64,000 nt of DNA from JABMNT01 sp048262255 (GTDB lineage: Bacteria; Pseudomonadota; Alphaproteobacteria; Rhodospirillales; Casp-alpha2): positions 992,001 through 1,056,000 of the forward strand of contig JBLXFH010000001.1 in NCBI GenBank assembly GCA_048262255.1. Direction: 5' to 3'. The notes beneath the pieces are model-generated. The model did not search any database. It was not told where the DNA came from and saw nothing but the letters and a program-made list of their open reading frames with translations. The position numbers and the translations under genes were made by a program. Below, in pieces: positions 59,149-64,000 of the stretch (the stretch's first letter is position 1; each line of letters opens with the position of its first letter).

Positions 59149-62100
59149 ATGCATCTTCTGGCGGCGCAGCCCGGTGGTATCAACGACGGATCGGAAGCCG
59201 TCGATCTGGGGCAGACGCCGGGGGATATCGTCTTTCTGTCTGCCGCCGATACGGAACTTGCTGCCCTGACTGACGCCCAGTCGCGGTTGATTAAGGAATT
59301 TCCTGACCGGCCCTCGCTGCGTCTCGCCAATCTTATGCATCTGGCCCATAACATGTCGGTTGATCTGTATGTGGAGCAAATCGTCTCGAAAGCACGGCTG
59401 GTGGTGATTCGCCTGCTCGGTGGGCGCGGATACTGGCCCTATGGTGCAGATGAAATTGTTGCCGCTTGCGAGACAAATAAAATCCCCGTCGCCTTTTTGC
59501 CGGGCGATGACCAGCCGGACCGGGAGCTGGCGGAGATCACCAGCCTGACCCCCGACGCTCATTATCGCCTGTGGCAATATCTGGTGCATGGGGGGCCGGA
59601 GAATGCCGACGGTTTTCTCAATTATGCGGCCAGTCTTGTCGGGCATGCGGCGGAATGGCGCGAACCGAAACCGCTGGTCCCGGCGGGACTTTACTGGCCG
59701 GATGAAGCCCTGCCGTCCATGGACATCCTCCAATTGAATTGGGTGGCGGACCAACCGGTCGCGGCGATTGTCTTCTATCGGGCGCTGGTGCAGGCGGGCA
59801 ATACGACGGTTATTGATGCGTTGGTTGCGGGTCTTGCGCAAGCGGGCCTCAACCCGTTGCCGGTATTTACGCAAAGCCTGAAAGACCCGGTCTCGGGTGG
59901 GATTATGGAGCAATTGTTTGCCGATGCGCCGCCGGACGTGATTTTGAACGGTACCGGTTTTGCCGTCAGTGCACCTGGAGCGGCACGGGTTGAAACGCCG
60001 TTTGATGCGGGCCGGGGGGATGCGGCGCCGGTGGTCCTGCAGGTGGTTTTTTCCGGTGGCAATGAACAGGCATGGCAGGAAACGACCAACGGGTTATCGG
60101 CCCGCGATATTGCCATGAACGTCGCTCTGCCGGAAGTGGATGGCCGGGTTTTAAGCCGGGCCGTTTCCTTCAAGGGGTTGGCGCGCCGTGACGAAATGAC
60201 ACAGACGGATATTGTGCGCTATGAGCCGGTTCCCGACCGCATTGAGTTTGTCAGCCGATTGGCTGCGGCCTGGGCGCGGCTGCGATATATACCGGAAGCG
60301 GAGCGTCGGGTTGCACTGGTCATGGCCAATTATCCTAACAAGGACGGCCGCATGGGCAATGGTGTCGGGCTGGATACCCCAGCCGCCGCCCTGACGGTCT
60401 TGCAGGCTTTGAAAGACGCCGGGTATCGGACAGGCGACCTGCCTGCCGAAAGCGATGAACTGATCGAACGCATGCAGGCCGGGCCGACCAATGATTTCAA
60501 AGCCCTGGCATCGCGCGACGTAGTTGAAAGCCTGAGCCTTGCCGACTATCAGATCTTTTTTGGCCAGTTGCCCAAAGCTGTGCAGGCGCAGGTCCTTGAG
60601 CGCTGGGGCGCGCCGGAGGCCGATCCGTTTTACCAGCCGGGCGAGGTCGACTGCGGACGTTTTGCCATTCCGGCCTATCGGCTGGGAAACATTACCATCG
60701 GCCTGCAACCGGCGCGCGGCTATAACATCAATCCGGTGGAGAGTTATCACGACCCGGCGCTGGTGCCACCGCACAGCTATTTCGCCTTCTATCTGTGGCT
60801 GCGTCAGGAGGCGCGGGTTGATGCCATTGTCCATATGGGCAAACATGGCAATCTGGAATGGCTGCCGGGCAAGGCGCTGGCGCTTTCCGAAGACTGTTTC
60901 CCGGAAGCCGTGTTCGGCCCCATGGCGCATCTTTATCCGTTCATCGTCAATGATCCGGGTGAGGGCACTCAGGCCAAACGCCGTGCCCAGGCCGTGATCA
61001 TCGATCATCTGACGCCACCGCTAACCCGGGCCGAGAGTTACGGGCCTCTGCGCGATCTGGAGCAACTGGTTGATGAATATTACGAAGCGGCGGGTGTTGA
61101 TCCGAGGCGGCTGAAGGTTCTCAAAAAGGATATCCTGACACTTTGTCAAGCGACGGGTCTGGATACGGATTGTGGAATCGAGACCGGAGACGACGAGGAG
61201 CAAGCCCTCGGCAAGCTCGATAATTATTTGTGCGAATTGAAGGAAATGCAGATCAGAGACGGCCTGCATGTTTTCGGACAATCCCCGACCGATAGATTGC
61301 TGGACGATCTGCTGGTGGCGCTGCTCCGGGTGCCAAGAGGCGTTGAAAACCCAGGCGATGCGTCGCTGCTCCGGGCCATGGCTGAAGACTTCGATATGGG
61401 TTTCGATGCGCTGGATTGTGAAATGGCAGCCCCTTATGAAGGCCCACGCCCCGATGTCTTGAGTAAAATAACAGACGATCCTTGGCGCACTCTGGGCGAT
61501 ACGGTAGAGCGATTGGAAGGGTTGGCCTCAGCCTATGTATCCGGTGCGGTAAAACCATCGAAAAGTCACGCCAGAACGCTGATGGTTCTCGATCAACTGG
61601 CGACGGCCATCCGCCCCGCCGTGGAACAATCGGGACCGGCTGAATTGCGCGGGCTGTTGACCGGGTTGAGTGGAAATTTTGTTGTCCCCGGACCGTCCGG
61701 CGCACCGACTCGCGGCCGCCCGGACGTTTTGCCGACGGGCCGTAATTTTTATTCCGTGGATACCCGGACCATCCCGACACCAGCCGCCTGGACGCTTGGC
61801 TGGAAGTCGGCAACATTGCTGATCGAACGCCATATGCAGGATGCCGGAGCCTGGCCGCAAACCATGGCGATCAGCGCCTGGGGCACATCCAACATGCGCA
61901 CCGGAGGTGATGATATGGCGCAGGCTCTGGCGCTTATGGGAGTCAAACCCACATGGGATACGGCGTCGCGCCGGGTCACCGGGTTTGAGGTTTTGCCATC
62001 CGCCGTTCTCGGCCGTCCGCGCGTCGATGTGACCCTGCGCATATCGGGCTTTTTCCGCGATGCCTTTCCAGGTTTGATTGATCTGTTCGATTCGGCAGTG

Positions 62101-62922
62101 CGGGCGGTTGCGGATCTGGACGAGTCGGCGGAGACCAATCCGCTGGCGGCGCGGGTCAAAAGCGAAGCAGCGGTGCTGGTGGCCGACGGGCTGGATGAAA
62201 CGGCGGCGAAGACACGTGCCGCATTCCGTGTCTTCGGATCGAAACCGGGGGCCTATGGCGCCGGCCTGCAGGCGCTTATCGATGAAAAAGGCTGGCAGTC
62301 GGAAGATGATTTGGCGGCCGCCTATGTGGCCTGGGGGGGGTATGCCTATGGGGCGGGTCATCAGGGGGCGGCCGAGCACGGCCTGTTTGAAGCGCGCCTT
62401 GGACGGGTTGAGGCGGTGATCCAGAATCAGGATAACCGCGAGCATGACCTGCTGGATTCCGATGATTATTACCAGTTTGAGGGCGGCATGACGGCGGCGG
62501 TCCGCAAGCTGTCCGGCGGTCAGCCACGGGTTTATCACAACGATCACTCACGCCCGGAATCACCAAAAATCAGAAGTCTGGAAGACGAGATCGGCCGGGT
62601 TGTGCGGGCCCGGGTGGTCAATCCAAAATGGATCGAAGGGGTGATGCGCCATGGTTACAAAGGCGCTTTCGAGATGGCGGCGACGGTCGATTATCTATTC
62701 GCTTTTCAGGCGACAGCGCGTTGCGTGAAGGACTATCATTTTGATGCGGTGTTCGACGCTTATCTCAATGATCCTGAGGTCCGGCAGTTTCTGGCCGATC
62801 ACAATCCGGCAGCTCTGAAGGAAATGGTGGAGCGTTTGCTGGAAGCGCAAGATCGGGGGTTGTGGAAGTCCCGCAGAAACGATACCCATGAGGCGTTACG
62901 GCATCTACTGGACTTTTCATGA
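59149..62922 (+). CDS. cobN: Cobaltochelatase subunit CobN
   Basis: A 1257-residue large subunit that inserts cobalt into hydrogenobyrinate a,c-diamide in the aerobic pathway. Seen: 'VVIRLLGGRGYWPYG', 'VALVMANYPNKDGRMGNGVGLDTPAAALTVLQALKDAGY', 'PARGYNINPVESYHDPALVPPHSYFAFYLWL', 'AIVHMGKHGNLEWLPGKALALSEDCFPEA', 'RGRPDVLPTGRNFYSVDTRTIPTPAAW' and 'DYHFDAVFDAYLND'. The long frame opens at 59095, but the ATG at 59149, one base after the cobW stop, gives the expected N-terminus. The chelatase ATPase subunits (also named CobS/CobT, a different pair) are not in the window. Confidence 0.95.
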   Translation: MHLLAAQPGGINDGSEAVDLGQTPGDIVFLSAADTELAALTDAQSRLIKEFPDRPSLRLANLMHLAHNMSVDLYVEQIVSKARLVVIRLLGGRGYWPYGADEIVAACETNKIPVAFLPGDDQPDRELAEITSLTPDAHYRLWQYLVHGGPENADGFLNYAASLVGHAAEWREPKPLVPAGLYWPDEALPSMDILQLNWVADQPVAAIVFYRALVQAGNTTVIDALVAGLAQAGLNPLPVFTQSLKDPVSGGIMEQLFADAPPDVILNGTGFAVSAPGAARVETPFDAGRGDAAPVVLQVVFSGGNEQAWQETTNGLSARDIAMNVALPEVDGRVLSRAVSFKGLARRDEMTQTDIVRYEPVPDRIEFVSRLAAAWARLRYIPEAERRVALVMANYPNKDGRMGNGVGLDTPAAALTVLQALKDAGYRTGDLPAESDELIERMQAGPTNDFKALASRDVVESLSLADYQIFFGQLPKAVQAQVLERWGAPEADPFYQPGEVDCGRFAIPAYRLGNITIGLQPARGYNINPVESYHDPALVPPHSYFAFYLWLRQEARVDAIVHMGKHGNLEWLPGKALALSEDCFPEAVFGPMAHLYPFIVNDPGEGTQAKRRAQAVIIDHLTPPLTRAESYGPLRDLEQLVDEYYEAAGVDPRRLKVLKKDILTLCQATGLDTDCGIETGDDEEQALGKLDNYLCELKEMQIRDGLHVFGQSPTDRLLDDLLVALLRVPRGVENPGDASLLRAMAEDFDMGFDALDCEMAAPYEGPRPDVLSKITDDPWRTLGDTVERLEGLASAYVSGAVKPSKSHARTLMVLDQLATAIRPAVEQSGPAELRGLLTGLSGNFVVPGPSGAPTRGRPDVLPTGRNFYSVDTRTIPTPAAWTLGWKSATLLIERHMQDAGAWPQTMAISAWGTSNMRTGGDDMAQALALMGVKPTWDTASRRVTGFEVLPSAVLGRPRVDVTLRISGFFRDAFPGLIDLFDSAVRAVADLDESAETNPLAARVKSEAAVLVADGLDETAAKTRAAFRVFGSKPGAYGAGLQALIDEKGWQSEDDLAAAYVAWGGYAYGAGHQGAAEHGLFEARLGRVEAVIQNQDNREHDLLDSDDYYQFEGGMTAAVRKLSGGQPRVYHNDHSRPESPKIRSLEDEIGRVVRARVVNPKWIEGVMRHGYKGAFEMAATVDYLFAFQATARCVKDYHFDAVFDAYLNDPEVRQFLADHNPAALKEMVERLLEAQDRGLWKSRRNDTHEALRHLLDFS

Positions 62923-63776
62923 CTGATCCCCAATCCCGAAAGAATGTCAGCAAGGCGGCCTTGTGGATGCTCGGTACGCTGTTTTCCTTCAGCGCCATGG
63001 CCTTGAGCGTGCGCGAGCTTTCGGCAACCATGTCGACCTTCCAGTTGCTGTTTTTCCGCAGTCTTGTCGGGCTGATTGTGGTCGGGTTTCTGGCCTGGCG
63101 GGCCGGACCAAGTATTTTGAAAAGCCAGCAGTTGGGCCTGCAGATTTTCCGCAATATCATTCATTACGGCGGGCAGTTTGGCTGGTTTGTTGGCATTGCC
63201 TTGTTACCCTTGGCGGAAGTCTTTGCCATTGAATATACGGTGCCCATCTGGACCATGGTCTTTGCCATTCCCATTTTGGGAGAGCGCCTGACCCGCATGC
63301 GCATCCTGATTGTCGCCATCGGTTTTGCCGGGGTTTTGGTGATCCTGCGGCCGGGCGTTGAGATTATTGATATTGGCGCGCTGGCCGTTATTGGCGCGGC
63401 CGTCTGTTACGCCTTTGCGCATGTGTTTACCAAAAAGCTTTCGACCACGGACAGCACCCTGGCCATTTTGTTTTATATGACCGTGGTGCAATTACCGCTG
63501 GGCCTGATACCATCTTTGAACGACTGGTACTGGCCGCTGCTCAGCGAATGGCCGCTGGTTATTATTGTCGGTCTATCGGCCCTATCCGCGCACTTCTGTC
63601 TGACTGCCGCCTTCCGGCTGGCCGATGCCTCGGTGGTCGCGCCCATGGATTTCCTGCGCCTGCCGCTGGCCGCGACCTTTGGTGTGCTGGTTTATAACGA
63701 GCCCCTGGATCCCTATGTCTTCCTCGGCGCGTTGATCATCATGAGCGGGATTTATCTGAATATCCGCAAAGGCTAG
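62919..63776 (+). CDS. EamA/DMT-family transporter in the cobalamin operon
   Basis: A 285-residue membrane protein of about ten helices with two EamA repeats ('ALWMLGTLFSFSAMALSVRELSATMSTFQLLFFRSLVGLIVV' and 'GALAVIGAAVCYAFAHVFTKKLSTTDS'). 'PLAEVFAIEYTVPIWTMVFAIPILGERLTRMRI' and 'APMDFLRLPLAATFGVLVYNEPLDPYVFLGALIIMSGIY' are the typical repeat ends. Its ATG overlaps the cobN stop by four bases, so it is the last gene of the cob operon. Whether it moves a corrinoid precursor, an amino acid or something unrelated is unknown. Confidence 0.88.
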   Translation: MTDPQSRKNVSKAALWMLGTLFSFSAMALSVRELSATMSTFQLLFFRSLVGLIVVGFLAWRAGPSILKSQQLGLQIFRNIIHYGGQFGWFVGIALLPLAEVFAIEYTVPIWTMVFAIPILGERLTRMRILIVAIGFAGVLVILRPGVEIIDIGALAVIGAAVCYAFAHVFTKKLSTTDSTLAILFYMTVVQLPLGLIPSLNDWYWPLLSEWPLVIIVGLSALSAHFCLTAAFRLADASVVAPMDFLRLPLAATFGVLVYNEPLDPYVFLGALIIMSGIYLNIRKG

Positions 63777-63790
63777 GGTGGAGGCTCGAG

Positions 63791-64000
63791 CTACTGGCTG
63801 GCCCAGATGATCCGTGACATCCAGAGCACGTTTTCGATATCGATGGAGCGGTCTTCATGGTCTTCATTGATGGAAACCAGCTCGATGCGTTTTGATGACT
63901 GACGCAACAGGACTTTCGCCAGAATTTCGCCATCGGTGGTTTTAACGACGACCCGGTCTCCGCGGCGAATCTGGGCATCAGGGGAGACAATCACCGTATC
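63791..64000 (-). CDS. S24-family peptidase domain (LexA/CI-like), C-terminal fragment
   Basis: The minus-strand frame is open to the window edge and ends at TAG 63791-63793, giving 69 residues. 'DTVIVSPDAQIRRGDRVVVKTTDGEILAKVLLRQSSKRIELVSINED' matches the self-cleaving LexA/phage-repressor fold, with the likely dyad Lys in 'EILAKVLLRQ' and the Ser outside the window. The family joins an N-terminal helix-turn-helix to this domain and controls SOS, stress or prophage genes. Nothing here shows which. It converges on the cob operon with 14 bases between the stops. Confidence 0.82.
   Translation of the reverse strand, partial: DTVIVSPDAQIRRGDRVVVKTTDGEILAKVLLRQSSKRIELVSINEDHEDRSIDIENVLWMSRIIWASQ

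Noticed and set aside
61528..62547. 339-codon minus-strand frame inside cobN
   Set aside because: Antisense shadow of a conserved CobN region; Arg/Gly/His-rich without any motif.
63791..64000. Prophage at the right edge based on a CI/LexA-like fragment
   Set aside because: S24 regulators are also ordinary chromosomal genes; no integrase, att site or other phage gene is in view.
1..64000. tRNA genes, CRISPR arrays, insertion sequences
   Set aside because: Read through for cloverleaf-like segments, regular repeats and transposase motifs; none was seen, although a by-eye search can miss a single tRNA.

Overview
The window reads as a chromosomal segment of a moderately GC-rich alphaproteobacterium, most likely from the Rhodospirillales or a neighbouring order. 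The pointers are an encapsulated-ferritin-type small ferritin very close to my recollection of the Rhodospirillum rubrum protein, an EgtB-EgtD ergothioneine pair, a fused alcohol-dehydrogenase/Gfo-Idh-MocA oxidoreductase, an aerobic-type cobalamin block with CobN and CobW, and abundant Tat/RND/ABC machinery. I cannot name a genus. I saw no rRNA, tRNA, CRISPR array, insertion sequence or clear prophage, and no obvious broken gene. Both ends cut a gene: a TcuA/fumarate-reductase-type flavoprotein on the left and a LexA/CI-like S24 peptidase-domain protein on the right.

Region 1 (1-15.5 kb) is a catabolic island. It holds two FAD-dependent dehydrogenases at its two ends, a ThDP-dependent acetolactate-synthase-like enzyme, a cupin, an aldehyde dehydrogenase, an SDR, a sugar-epimerase-like NAD enzyme, two small ferredoxin-fold (dimeric alpha/beta barrel) proteins, a HAAT-type ABC importer with a Tat-exported binding protein, and LysR and GntR/FCD regulators. 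The importer's second permease and both ATPases are one 844-residue polypeptide (LivM-LivG-LivF). A sequence signature, GTRTAC-N4-GTATAC, lies in front of the binding-protein gene and in the divergent promoter at 13.3 kb, with a single copy in front of the GntR gene. I propose this as the operator of the GntR regulator, tying the island into one regulon. The enzyme set would suit dehydrogenation and oxidation of an alicyclic or polyoxygenated acid, ThDP-dependent C-C cleavage and aldehyde oxidation. The substrate is unknown.

Region 2 (15.5-27.7 kb) carries two RND efflux systems with their adaptors, a TetR/AcrR regulator with a palindromic operator between it and the first adaptor, and a two-subunit molybdenum hydroxylase of the isoquinoline-oxidoreductase type. 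Region 3 (27.7-35.4 kb) has a PAS-GGDEF-EAL protein behind a 518-base AT-rich leader, the orphan EncFtn ferritin, egtB-egtD, a divergent LysR gene with a 29-base inverted repeat before it, and an aspartate-aminotransferase-like enzyme.

Region 4 (35.5-45.3 kb) is envelope biogenesis: a class A PBP, hldE-gmhA (heptose precursor synthesis), a bi-domain oxidoreductase divergent from an asparagine-synthetase-like amidotransferase, UDP-glucuronate decarboxylase and a DUF1223 thioredoxin-like protein. Region 5 (45.4-52.4 kb) holds a periplasmic binding protein paired with a hybrid histidine kinase, an EamA transporter, a small putative winged-helix protein overlapping a D-2-hydroxyacid dehydrogenase, and a split AtuA system.

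Region 6 (52.5-55.1 kb) has two tandem diverged paralogues with a degenerate EAL-like fold. Region 7 (55.1-63.8 kb) is late cobalamin synthesis: cobT on the minus strand, and cobS, an alpha-ribazole-phosphatase-like gene, cobU, cobW, cobN and an EamA transporter in a tightly overlapping plus-strand operon without a visible B12 riboswitch.
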